This document shows positions 1 through 7,145 of a DNA stretch of 13,116 bases, in pieces. The DNA is taken from contig CAKTWP010000038.1 in NCBI GenBank assembly GCA_934630705.1, positions 1 to 13,116 of the forward strand, given 5' to 3'. The notes under the pieces are model-generated. The model saw nothing but the letters and a program-made list of their open reading frames with translations. It had not been told where the DNA came from and searched no databases. Position 1 is the first letter of the stretch; each line of letters starts with the position of its first letter. The translations under genes were made by a program, and so were the position numbers. This DNA comes from an uncultured Clostridia bacterium. Lineage in GTDB: Bacteria; Bacillota; Clostridia; Christensenellales; Aristaeellaceae.

Positions 1-21
1 GGGCCGAATCGTCCCCGGCCC
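1..21 (-). repeat. Inverted repeat at window edge, possible truncated terminator
   Basis: A perfect 6-bp stem (GGGCCG at 1-6, CGGCCC at 16-21) with a 9-nt loop lies 24 bp past the stop codon of the minus-strand binding-protein gene. A terminator on that strand would need a T run just outside the window, so its nature cannot be decided here. It could equally be an intergenic palindrome before the next gene of the operon. Confidence 0.35.
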
Positions 22-45
22 CGCGCCCTTCCTTTTCTTATGTAA

Positions 46-1695
46 TCAGAAGGCGTATTCGTCGGTCAGGTTTTCCTGAATAAACCTGCAGGCATCTTCC
101 ACGTTGGCTTCCAGGAAGCGATTGCGTAGATCCTCAATCAGCTGCGTCACTTCTTCGTCGCTGGTGTAATAATATGCACGCTTGAGATACGTCTCGGTGT
201 CGATGGTGGAAATGGCTTCCACAAAATCATCATAGCCGTCCCACTGCTTGAGCAGATCATCCACGCTCAGCTTATCCACCTCCACCCGGGGGCGGAAGTA
301 CTGATTCTCCATTTTCCGCCTGGCCACTTCACTTTCCTCGCGTTTTTCATCGGGGATGGGCCAGAGGCTTTCGCTCATCTTCGGAATCCGCAGCGCAGTC
401 CACTGCTTCACGCCATATTCGCGGCCAATATTGATCTCGCCGGCCTTGGACTTTTCCTGCAGCTCCGGCAGGATGTAGGGCAGGCCATCCACATATTCAA
501 AGGTCACGCCTTCAATGCCATACTGGTCAAACAGATAGCCTTCCTCCGTGCAGAACCAGTCCGCCAGCGCCAGCAGGGCCCTGAGCTTTTCCTCCTCAAT
601 GTCCGCGTTGAACCAGGTCAGATCACCGCCGGTCCAGCCGGGCTGGTATACGTCCACGGTGGGGTTGCCGTCCAGGTTCTTCAGGCCCAGGGGAATCCAC
701 TCCGTGCCTTCCCGCTTGTTCTGCTTGTCCTTGCTGTAGAAGTATCCGTTCACGGCGCCGCAGCTCACAGCCACCACGCCCCACATGCCCTGAACCACCT
801 TGCTGTCCACCATTTCGCCGGTCTGGGTGAGGCATTCCACGTCCATCAGCCCTTCGGAAAGCAGCCGCCGCATGAAATTCACCCGCTGCTCCGGATAATC
901 CGTAAACAGCAAGTATTTCACGGTGCCGTCCTCCATCTGCCGGAAGCTGGAGATGTTATTGCCCCTGAACCAGCCATAGATGTTGTCCTCGCGCCAGCCG
1001 TCGTGGCCGGTGGAAAGGGGAATCAGATCATTGTTGCCGCTGAAATCCTTCAGCCCGGCATTCCGGATCTTCACCAGCAGGTCATAAAGCTCCTCCGGCG
1101 TCGTCACATCCTCCGCATTCACGCCAACGGCCTTGAGCACGTCCGCCCGGGCATACAGCGTATCGCCATGGATGGTTTCATATTCCGGGCCATTGAAATT
1201 CACGTTGACGGGGAGGAAATACAGCGCGCCGTTATAGGCTTCGTTGTAGACCAGGTTCTTGCGCACAGCGGCAGAGAGATTCTTGCCGTACATGGCGTTC
1301 AGGTTTTCATAGTCAGGCAGGTAGGGGGCGAGGTCCTTGATCAGCCCCTGCTTGGCCGCCTCGATCGCCACTGCTCCGGAACCGCCGGCATAATCGCCCC
1401 AGTAAGGGCCGTTTACCATGTCGGGCATGGTGCCGGATGCGATCACCAGGTTCAGGTAATCCGTTTCGCTCCCGGGAGGGCATTCGGACTTGATCATCTG
1501 AATGCCGAATTTCTCCTTGATGAAATCGGCGCAGGCGTTGTTCTTCATCTTTTCCTCGGTCCAGTCGCCCACCGTGTCATGCCAGCAATCCAGGAAGGTG
1601 ACGGTGAGAATCTCCTTGTCCTCCGCCCCGGCGGTGCCCGCGCAGGAGAGCAGCAGTACCGCTGCCAGCAGCATGGATACCAAGCGCTTGTTCAT
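46..1695 (-). CDS. Extracellular solute-binding protein of a sugar ABC importer (family 1, LplA/YtcQ-like)
   Basis: 549-aa exported substrate-binding protein that would capture an oligosaccharide outside the cell and hand it to a CUT1-type ABC permease. The chosen ATG at 1695 is followed by a basic start and a hydrophobic core (residues 5-17), then LLSC with Cys18 as a plausible lipobox. Signal peptidase I cleavage after Ala24 (AGA) is an alternative. An AAGGAGG ribosome binding site sits at 1704-1710. The reading frame stays open upstream to 1833, but that part runs through the promoter and is not coding. Family signs seen are the IASGTMPDM motif after the first strand and helix, many aromatic residues (WFRGNN, YGWF, QPGWTGG) and a length near 550 aa, usual for the large LplA/YtcQ-type proteins of Bacillota. 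Permease genes are not in the window and may lie beyond its left edge. Divergent from an alpha-mannosidase, which suggests a mannose-containing substrate (inference). Confidence 0.85.
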   Translation of the reverse strand: MNKRLVSMLLAAVLLLSCAGTAGAEDKEILTVTFLDCWHDTVGDWTEEKMKNNACADFIKEKFGIQMIKSECPPGSETDYLNLVIASGTMPDMVNGPYWGDYAGGSGAVAIEAAKQGLIKDLAPYLPDYENLNAMYGKNLSAAVRKNLVYNEAYNGALYFLPVNVNFNGPEYETIHGDTLYARADVLKAVGVNAEDVTTPEELYDLLVKIRNAGLKDFSGNNDLIPLSTGHDGWREDNIYGWFRGNNISSFRQMEDGTVKYLLFTDYPEQRVNFMRRLLSEGLMDVECLTQTGEMVDSKVVQGMWGVVAVSCGAVNGYFYSKDKQNKREGTEWIPLGLKNLDGNPTVDVYQPGWTGGDLTWFNADIEEEKLRALLALADWFCTEEGYLFDQYGIEGVTFEYVDGLPYILPELQEKSKAGEINIGREYGVKQWTALRIPKMSESLWPIPDEKREESEVARRKMENQYFRPRVEVDKLSVDDLLKQWDGYDDFVEAISTIDTETYLKRAYYYTSDEEVTQLIEDLRNRFLEANVEDACRFIQENLTDEYAF

Positions 1696-1728
1696 GTAGA
1701 GAGCCTCCTTCAATTTTTTGATAATACC

Positions 1729-1757
1729 ATTATATATATATATATATATAATGTCAA
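1729..1757 (-). promoter_or_regulatory. Consensus sigma-A promoter with TA-repeat spacer for the binding-protein gene
   Basis: On the minus strand a perfect -35 box TTGACA (1757 to 1752) and a perfect -10 box TATAAT (1734 to 1729) are separated by exactly 17 bp (1751-1735). The spacer is one T plus eight TA units, and two more TA units form the first four bases of the -10 box. Transcription would start near 1722, giving a short leader of about 27 nt that contains the AAGGAGG site. Any gain or loss of a TA unit changes the spacing to 19 or 15 bp. Confidence 0.85.
1731..1750. repeat. Simple sequence repeat (TA)10
   Basis: Ten uninterrupted TA dinucleotides, the only such tract I see in the window. 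They lie within the promoter of the binding-protein gene. The rest of the gap (about 1711-1880) is also strongly AT-rich, but not tandemly repeated. Confidence 0.95.
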
Positions 1758-1817
1758 TAGAAATGCAGAATTTTTTTGGCAAAATATTTTTAGACCGATT
1801 CTTTACCATTTTATATA

Positions 1818-1866
1818 TGCATATGAATTGCAAATTATTTAATTGAATTATTTTTGCATATCAATT
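1818..1866. repeat. Spaced direct repeat in the divergent regulatory region, possible operator pair
   Basis: TGCATATGAATT (1818-1829) recurs as TGCATATCAATT (1855-1866), 11 of 12 bases identical, 37 bp apart. The first copy overlaps the perfect palindrome ATATGCATAT (1815-1824). The second copy reaches into the predicted -10 region of the mannosidase promoter. A regulator could bind both sites to control the two divergent genes. Low base complexity makes chance a real alternative. Confidence 0.3.
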
Positions 1867-1871
1867 ATTAT
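1843..1871 (+). promoter_or_regulatory. Candidate promoter of the alpha-mannosidase gene
   Basis: TTGAAT (1843-1848, 4 of 6 matches to TTGACA) and TATTAT (1866-1871, 5 of 6 matches to TATAAT) are 17 bp apart. Transcription would start near 1878, leaving a leader of about 95 nt before the ATG at 1973. It is clearly weaker than the divergent promoter and may need activation. Confidence 0.5.
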
Positions 1872-1972
1872 CTCGCTTTTTTCCGCGCTTTTGGAGGAAA
1901 ACAAGGGCTTAGCCGCGAATAAACATATCATGGATAAATATGTGCAAAGCGCATGCAAAGGAGATATCGCCG

Positions 1973-4900
1973 ATGATTACCGACAGAGGCATGGAACAGA
2001 CCCTGAAAAAGCTGCGGCGGCTCACCGGAACGCTGCAGGAACGGCTGTTTACCCCGGTTGCCCATGTGGATACCACGCTCTATGAAACCACCCAGACCCT
2101 CCATCAGATCCCGGATGACGGGCTGTTTGCCGCTCCCACGAAAGAAAAATGGGGCGGCGAGGGCGTATACGGCTGGTTTAAGGGCAGCTACATCGTCCCC
2201 CATGCGCTGGAGAACAAGTCCCTGTTCCTCTGGCCTAAAATGAAATTTTTCGAAGCCACCCTCTGGGTCAACGGCTGCATCCATTCCAACTATGCAGCCA
2301 AGTTTGTCGAGGGCTCCCATGGCAATCATTACTGCAACCGCATCCTGGCCAGCGCAAAAGCAGGCCAACAACTGGATTTTGCGCTGGAATGCTACGCCTA
2401 CCACGTGGTGCCCGGCACGCAGCCGCTGGTCAGTGAATGCCTGCCCACGTTTGAATACGATGTGGGTGGCATGGATGTATGCCTGCGGGACGACGAGCTG
2501 ATGGATTTCCTGTTTGATCTGGAAACGCTGCTTTCCCTGCGCGATGCGCTGGATCAGCGCTCTTTCCGGCGGGCGGAAGTGGAAAACGCGCTGTTTGAGG
2601 CCCATCTCAAGCTGTTCTACGACCCCGATACCTGCACCGAAGCGGAATTCCGCGGCGGGCTGCGGGCCGCCGCGCCCCTGCTGAAAGAACAGCTGGCCAG
2701 AAAAAACGGCGCGGAAACGCCTTTCGTGGGCCTGATCGGCCATAGCCATATGGACACTGCCTGGCTCTGGCCCATCTCCGAAACCAAGAAGAAGTGCGCC
2801 CGCACCTACGCCAACCAGCTCAACCTGATGGCCGAATATCCCGAATACAAGTTTGTCCAGTCCTCCGCGTATCACAGCGATGTGATCCGCCGGCTGTATC
2901 CGGAGCTGTTTTCGCGGATTCAGCAGGCCGTGAAGGAAGGCCGCTATGAGCCCAACGGCGGCGTGTGGGTGGAATGCGACTGCAATCTTACCGGCGGCGA
3001 AAGCATGATCCGCCAGTTCCTGTGGGGCCAGCGGTTCACCCGGAAATATTTTGATTACACCGCCGACAGCTTCTGGCTGCCTGACACCTTCGGTTATTCC
3101 TTCGCCATCCCCCAGATCATGAAGGGCTGCGGCGTGGATTATTTCCTGACCACGAAAATTTCCTGGAACGATACCAACACCTTCCCCTACACCTCCTTCT
3201 ACTGGCAGGGCCTGGACGGCACCCGGGTGCTCACCCATTTTAACCGCACCCATATCGGCCCCACCCCCGAAACCCTCCATGAAATCACCGACGGCAGCGA
3301 TCCCATCCGGGAAAACCGGGCGGCGGAGATGCGGCTGTTCTCCTATGGCAAGGGCGATGGCGGCGGCGGCCCCGAATTTGAAATGATTGAATCCGCCCGG
3401 CGGCTGCACGATCTGGCGGGCGTGCCCCGGTGCGCGGATGTGACAGTCAGCGAATTCATGCATCGACTGGAAAAGACCATCCACCGTCCCAGCGTGTATG
3501 CGGGCGAATTGTATCTGGAGCTGCACCGCGGCACGCTGACCAACCAGCATGAGATCAAGCGCGGCAACCGGCTGCTCGAAATTGCGCTGCATAACCTGGA
3601 GCTGGCCACGGTGATGGACGCGGTGAAGCGCGGCGTGGCGGCGGACGGCCAGGCAATCGCCCCCCTGACCAACACCATGCTGGTGCGCCAGTTCCATGAT
3701 ATTCTGCCCGGCACCTGCATCCATTCCGTGCACGCGGAAACCCGGCAGGTCGTGGCGCAGGCTATCCAGCAGGCCCAGGAAATGACCGCCGCCCTGCTGC
3801 CCGGCCATCAGGAAGAAGCCGCCGAAACCCTGCTCAATCCCCTGCCCTTTGCCCGGCAGGATACCCTCTATCTGGCCGCGAAGGGCGAAGGAGTGGAGGG
3901 CCTCGTTTCTCAGGCGTTCACCGACCTGAACGGCGAAAGGAAACTGGCTGTGGCTGGCGCGGAAATTCCCGCCTTTGGCAGCCGCACCCTGCGCTTTACC
4001 GCGCAGCCCGCTGCCCAGGCGTCTCCCTTCGTGCTTTCCGGCAGCCATCTGACCACGCCCTTTGCCGAAATCGAATTCAGCGAAAACGGCGGTATCGCCT
4101 CCATGATCGACCGGCGGACCGGCCGGGAGCTGGTGCAGGGCCTGCCCTTCAACACCTTTATCATGGCCGAGGATCTGCCTGCCGCCTGGGATAACTGGGA
4201 TATCGACACGGACATCGAAGAGAAGTTCAAGCCGGTGGGCAAGCTGCTGAGCCGGGAAGTGGTGGCCAATGGGCCGGTCGAGCTGCGCATCCGCAGCAAA
4301 TGGGCCATTTCCGAAAAGTCCACCATCGAGCAGGACATGGTGTTCAGCGCCGCCTCTCCCCTGATCGCCTTTGACACGGTGATGGATTGGCAGGAGGAGC
4401 ATCGCTTCCTCAAGACCGCCTTTGACACCGCCCTCCATTGCGACGGCGTGCGCAACGAGGTGCAGTTTGGCTGCATTCGCCGCTCCAATCATCGCTCCAC
4501 GGATGTGGAAAAGGCCCGCTTTGAAATCTGCAACCATAAATACAGCGATCTGAGCGAAAACACCTACGGCATCGCCCTGCTCAACGACTGCAAGTATGGC
4601 CTGTCCGTAAACGAAGGCAGCATGCGCCTGTCCCTGCATAAGGGCGGCATGCTCCCCGACAACGCGGGCGACAAGGGCCGCCACGTCTGCCGCTATGCCA
4701 TCCTGCCCCATGCGGAGGCCTATGGCGCCAAGGCTGTGGTGCAGCCCGCTTACATGTTCAACTACGCCCCCATCGCCCAGTCCGGCGCATTTGCGGCGGA
4801 TTCGCTGGTGAACCTGACGGGCAGCGACAACGTGATCATCGAAGCAGTGAAGCCCTGCGAGGACACGGAAAAGGCGTATATCCTGCGGCTCTATGAAGCC

Positions 4901-5053
4901 ACCGGCGATTATGCCAATGTGACGCTGCATTTCGGCCATCCCGTGAAGGGGCTGAGCCTGTGCAACATGCTGGAAGAAGAACAGGAAGCCCTGACGGGCG
5001 ATACCCTGTCCCTCAAGCCCTTCCAGATCCGCACGGTCAAGGTGAAATACTGA
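1973..5053 (+). CDS. Glycoside hydrolase family 38 alpha-mannosidase, cytoplasmic
   Basis: 1026-aa retaining alpha-mannosidase that would release terminal alpha-linked mannose from imported oligosaccharides. It has no signal peptide, so it acts in the cytoplasm. The ATG at 1973 is preceded by AAAGGAG (1957-1963) at 9 nt; an in-frame ATG at 1940 lacks such a site. Layout: N-terminal domain (about 1-245), catalytic barrel beginning near GHSHMDTAW, helical domain, then C-terminal beta domains (about 625-1026). Zinc ligands expected from the family are visible: His259 and Asp261 (HMD), Asp371 in LPDTFGYS (also the nucleophile) and His575 in RQFHDILPGT. GDGGGGP (461-467) is typical of the MAN2C1/Ams1-like subgroup, whose members are also about 1000-1040 aa. 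Transcribed alone and closed by a strong terminator. Divergent from a sugar-binding protein gene, so the two may share regulation (inference). Confidence 0.95.
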   Translation: MITDRGMEQTLKKLRRLTGTLQERLFTPVAHVDTTLYETTQTLHQIPDDGLFAAPTKEKWGGEGVYGWFKGSYIVPHALENKSLFLWPKMKFFEATLWVNGCIHSNYAAKFVEGSHGNHYCNRILASAKAGQQLDFALECYAYHVVPGTQPLVSECLPTFEYDVGGMDVCLRDDELMDFLFDLETLLSLRDALDQRSFRRAEVENALFEAHLKLFYDPDTCTEAEFRGGLRAAAPLLKEQLARKNGAETPFVGLIGHSHMDTAWLWPISETKKKCARTYANQLNLMAEYPEYKFVQSSAYHSDVIRRLYPELFSRIQQAVKEGRYEPNGGVWVECDCNLTGGESMIRQFLWGQRFTRKYFDYTADSFWLPDTFGYSFAIPQIMKGCGVDYFLTTKISWNDTNTFPYTSFYWQGLDGTRVLTHFNRTHIGPTPETLHEITDGSDPIRENRAAEMRLFSYGKGDGGGGPEFEMIESARRLHDLAGVPRCADVTVSEFMHRLEKTIHRPSVYAGELYLELHRGTLTNQHEIKRGNRLLEIALHNLELATVMDAVKRGVAADGQAIAPLTNTMLVRQFHDILPGTCIHSVHAETRQVVAQAIQQAQEMTAALLPGHQEEAAETLLNPLPFARQDTLYLAAKGEGVEGLVSQAFTDLNGERKLAVAGAEIPAFGSRTLRFTAQPAAQASPFVLSGSHLTTPFAEIEFSENGGIASMIDRRTGRELVQGLPFNTFIMAEDLPAAWDNWDIDTDIEEKFKPVGKLLSREVVANGPVELRIRSKWAISEKSTIEQDMVFSAASPLIAFDTVMDWQEEHRFLKTAFDTALHCDGVRNEVQFGCIRRSNHRSTDVEKARFEICNHKYSDLSENTYGIALLNDCKYGLSVNEGSMRLSLHKGGMLPDNAGDKGRHVCRYAILPHAEAYGAKAVVQPAYMFNYAPIAQSGAFAADSLVNLTGSDNVIIEAVKPCEDTEKAYILRLYEATGDYANVTLHFGHPVKGLSLCNMLEEEQEALTGDTLSLKPFQIRTVKVKY

Positions 5054-5061
5054 TTCATGCC

Positions 5062-5114
5062 AAAGCCCGGCGTGCCTCTCCGCTGCAAAGCGGGGAAACA
5101 CGCCGGGCTTTTTT
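5062..5114 (+). terminator. Rho-independent terminator after the alpha-mannosidase gene
   Basis: A perfect 13-bp outer stem (5062-5074 with 5099-5111) encloses a second hairpin (5078-5084 with 5089-5095, one G-T pair) capped by a GCAA tetraloop. The 3' arm ends in a run of six T (5109-5114). On the minus strand the stem is followed by only three T, so it may also weakly stop the convergent DUF6179-like operon, for which I see no other terminator. Confidence 0.92.
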
Positions 5115-5127
5115 CATTTGGTCCAGC

Positions 5128-6483
5128 TTATTCAATTTCAAAGGTGATGGACCGGCTGAAGGAAGACAGCTGCTCCCGCATGTCCTCCGGCAGCTGCGAA
5201 GCAAAGCGCCGCAGCGTCTCATCAAGCATCCGATCCCGGGGATCGGAAAGGAATGCGCTGTCCGCGTATCGCGCCATCAGGGCCGCAAGAACGGGCAGGG
5301 GCAGCTGCGGGAAAAGCGCCGCCAGGTCATCCGCGTTCCAATCGCCATCCCGCAAAACCTCCAGCAGATCCCCCAGCGCATGCACCCGTTCCAGCACCAG
5401 CGCCGTTTTTTCCGCGCTGGTTTCCGCACGCATCAGTGCTGAAAGCAGCCGGTCATAATCCAGATCGCGCATCCGCTGGCCATAGGTCAGCGTAATCTGT
5501 GGTGCTTCCGTTTCCGGCGGCGGCAGGGGGACGACCGCTTCCAGGCATCCCAGTTTCGCCGCCCGATGCAGCTCCGCCGAAAGCCGGGGCAGGCTTGCAG
5601 TCAGATAGCCCCGCAGCCCTTCCGCGCAGCCCAGCTCCGCCGTCAGCCGCTCTAATGCAGCGGCAAGCAGCGTCTCGATTTGGGATGCGTCCTTTCCCGC
5701 AAGCAGTGCCCCCAGCCCATCCCGGTCGCATTGCAGCGCGGGCACGGGCCGCCCCGTCATCACGCAGCCCAGCGCCGCTGTCAGCGCCGGGCCAAACAGG
5801 TTCATCAGCAGCTTGGGATACTGCGCATCCACTCCCTGCAGCAGCCGATCCACCCGCTGCGCAGAGAACAACAAAAGAAACTGATTTTCATAAGCAAGGC
5901 AGCGCAGATACTGCGTCATGTATTCTATCCCCGTCACGCCCGTTATGGGCTGGTACACCGGATAATCTGCCGAAATGGGCAGCTCCTGAGGAAAATCATC
6001 CGGCTGATACAACCTGAAAAAGCCCGCCAGCCCCTCCACGGCGGTGGCGCGATAAAACACGTTGGGAGATTGAAACAGCCGCCCCAGCAGCTGACGATGC
6101 AGCAGCTGTGCAGATGCCAGCTTCCGATGGAGAATGCGCCGCCCCGCTTCATCCAGCGCCGCCAAAGGCCCCTGTCCCAGCGCCGTCAGCGCGTCCTCGG
6201 GAGAGGAATACGCCTTCAGCGCCAGCCCCGCCGTGTAGGTCAGGCCGCCCAGCAGCCGCTGCGCCTGCTCCACCGGCACGGAGCTGCTTGGGCCCCGGGT
6301 AAACCGGCGAATCCGTTCCGCCAGCAGCGCAAGGCTTTCTTCCCGCAGCCGATCTGCATCCGCCTGGGCCAGCAGCCCGCAGGCCAGGCCCTGCCCCAGC
6401 AGCGATACGAAATACTGTTGGCCATCCAGCGCCGCGGGATCCACCTGCCGCGTCCGCCCCAGCATGCCCGCCGCGTCAGTCAT
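5128..6483 (-). CDS. DUF6179-like protein of unknown function
   Basis: 451-aa protein, mostly helical and rich in Leu and Ala, with no signal peptide and no clear membrane segments, so probably cytoplasmic. I recognise it from memory as DUF6179, found in Clostridia next to DUF6323 genes. Conserved-looking stretches are QQYFVSLL near the N-terminus, FYRATAVEG, a central ITGVTGIEYMTQYLRCL and ENQFLLLFS. No catalytic motif is evident. The ATG at 6483 is preferred: GGGGGAGG (6493-6500) lies 9 nt upstream, and the ATG overlaps the stop of the upstream gene by 8 bp (ATGACTGA), typical of translational coupling. An upstream in-frame ATG at 6597 lies inside the neighbouring gene and is not credible. 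The gene is real judging by this arrangement, but its function is unknown. The conserved partner suggests that the two products act together. Confidence 0.8.
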   Translation of the reverse strand: MTDAAGMLGRTRQVDPAALDGQQYFVSLLGQGLACGLLAQADADRLREESLALLAERIRRFTRGPSSSVPVEQAQRLLGGLTYTAGLALKAYSSPEDALTALGQGPLAALDEAGRRILHRKLASAQLLHRQLLGRLFQSPNVFYRATAVEGLAGFFRLYQPDDFPQELPISADYPVYQPITGVTGIEYMTQYLRCLAYENQFLLLFSAQRVDRLLQGVDAQYPKLLMNLFGPALTAALGCVMTGRPVPALQCDRDGLGALLAGKDASQIETLLAAALERLTAELGCAEGLRGYLTASLPRLSAELHRAAKLGCLEAVVPLPPPETEAPQITLTYGQRMRDLDYDRLLSALMRAETSAEKTALVLERVHALGDLLEVLRDGDWNADDLAALFPQLPLPVLAALMARYADSAFLSDPRDRMLDETLRRFASQLPEDMREQLSSFSRSITFEIE

Positions 6484-6967
6484 CCGTCCGCGCCTCCCCC
6501 CAATCCCAGCCCAGCCCGGATGGGCCCAGCCGGGCCTGCAGCGTTTCCAGTCCCCGCCCTGCCAGCAGCTCCAGCGAGCCGCCGCAGGGGCCGTCAAAGG
6601 CTTCCTTCATATAGGCAATCAGCGCCGCATCCCCCAGCCGATCCTCCGTTTCATTTTTGAAGGCGTAAAACAGCGCAGCCAGTTCTTCCAGCGTATCCGC
6701 ATAGTTATCCTGCGTCAGATAAGGCGAATCGCAAAAGGCCCGGATCAGCGAGGGCAAAACGCCGCCGTCCAGCTCCACACGCCCGGTTTTTATCAGCGTT
6801 TCCTCCCAGGCCTTTGTCAGCGCCAATGCCTGCGCCGGGGTCAGCGACAGGCCATAAGCCGCCGTCTGCGCATTGCAGGAAAGAATCTGTTCCGCCTGCT
6901 GCGGCCGGGAAAGCAGGCTGCCGCCCGAAAGCGACAGCAAAAAAAACGAAGGACGATCTTCGTTCAT
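6476..6967 (-). CDS. DUF6323-like protein of unknown function
   Basis: 163-aa protein, first gene of a two-gene operon with the DUF6179-like gene. I recognise from memory the family pattern of DUF6323: TGRVE near residue 61, FCDSPYLTQDNY, FYAFKNET and a C-terminal CGGSLELL. These are dense, invariant-looking motifs, but not those of an enzyme family I can name. No signal peptide or membrane segment. The ATG at 6967 follows AAGGAGG (6973-6979) at 5 nt. A TTG at 6982 in the same frame sits upstream of that site and is rejected. The last codons overlap the downstream start by 8 bp. A promoter lies about 90 bp upstream. Domain name at moderate confidence; function unknown. Confidence 0.8.
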   Translation of the reverse strand: MNEDRPSFFLLSLSGGSLLSRPQQAEQILSCNAQTAAYGLSLTPAQALALTKAWEETLIKTGRVELDGGVLPSLIRAFCDSPYLTQDNYADTLEELAALFYAFKNETEDRLGDAALIAYMKEAFDGPCGGSLELLAGRGLETLQARLGPSGLGWDWGEARTDD

Positions 6968-7058
6968 GACTTCCTCCTTCAAATTCGACGAATAGGACGG
7001 ATATGCAGTTGCAGGTCGGTCGGAAAAAAGCGATCACGCCGCCATGCGCGGGGAGGTT

Positions 7059-7086
7059 ATTATATCATGTTTCCAGAAAAAAGCAA
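7059..7086 (-). promoter_or_regulatory. Candidate promoter of the DUF6323/DUF6179 operon
   Basis: A perfect -10 box TATAAT (7064 to 7059) is preceded at 16 bp by TTGCTT (7086 to 7081), a poor -35 box with only TTG matching. It begins just after the T run of the ATPase terminator, so the operon is probably transcribed independently. The leader would be about 85 nt. Confidence 0.55.
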
Positions 7087-7088
7087 GC

Positions 7089-7126
7089 AAAAAACAGGCT
7101 GCCGAAAAACTTTTTTCGACAGCCTG
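7089..7126 (-). terminator. Rho-independent terminator after the P-type ATPase gene
   Basis: Reading the minus strand, CAGGCTG (7126 to 7120) pairs with CAGCCTG (7101 to 7095). After one mismatch, CGAAAAA pairs with TTTTTCG (7118-7112 with 7109-7103), leaving a 2-nt gap at the tip. A run of six T follows (7094-7089). It lies 20 bp past the ATPase stop codon. Confidence 0.9.
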
Positions 7127-7145
7127 CTGCGACAGGAAACTTCCC

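Noticed and set aside
1747..1752. A TATAAT also present on the plus strand at the other end of the TA repeat
   Set aside because: No -35 box lies 16-18 bp upstream (ATACCA at 1724-1729), so a second, divergent TA-repeat promoter is not supported.
1943..1957. Possible CcpA cre-like site TGCAAAGCGCATGCA upstream of the mannosidase ribosome site
   Set aside because: It fits the consensus only with an inserted base, and only four outer base pairs are symmetric.
1928..5101. A 1057-aa open frame on the minus strand opposite the whole mannosidase gene
   Set aside because: It is a shadow of a GC-rich gene: the translation is a Gly/His/Ala/Gln-rich composition with no domain, and it runs through the terminator. 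The plus strand encodes a full GH38 enzyme with all motifs.
6968..6982. TTG start at 6982 for the DUF6323-like gene
   Set aside because: The AAGGAGG ribosome site (6973-6979) lies downstream of this TTG and at proper distance from the ATG at 6967.
7023..7050. Hairpin plus T6 in the leader of the DUF6323/DUF6179 operon (minus strand)
   Set aside because: The stem before the T run is only 3-4 bp (GCG with CGC), too weak to call an attenuator.
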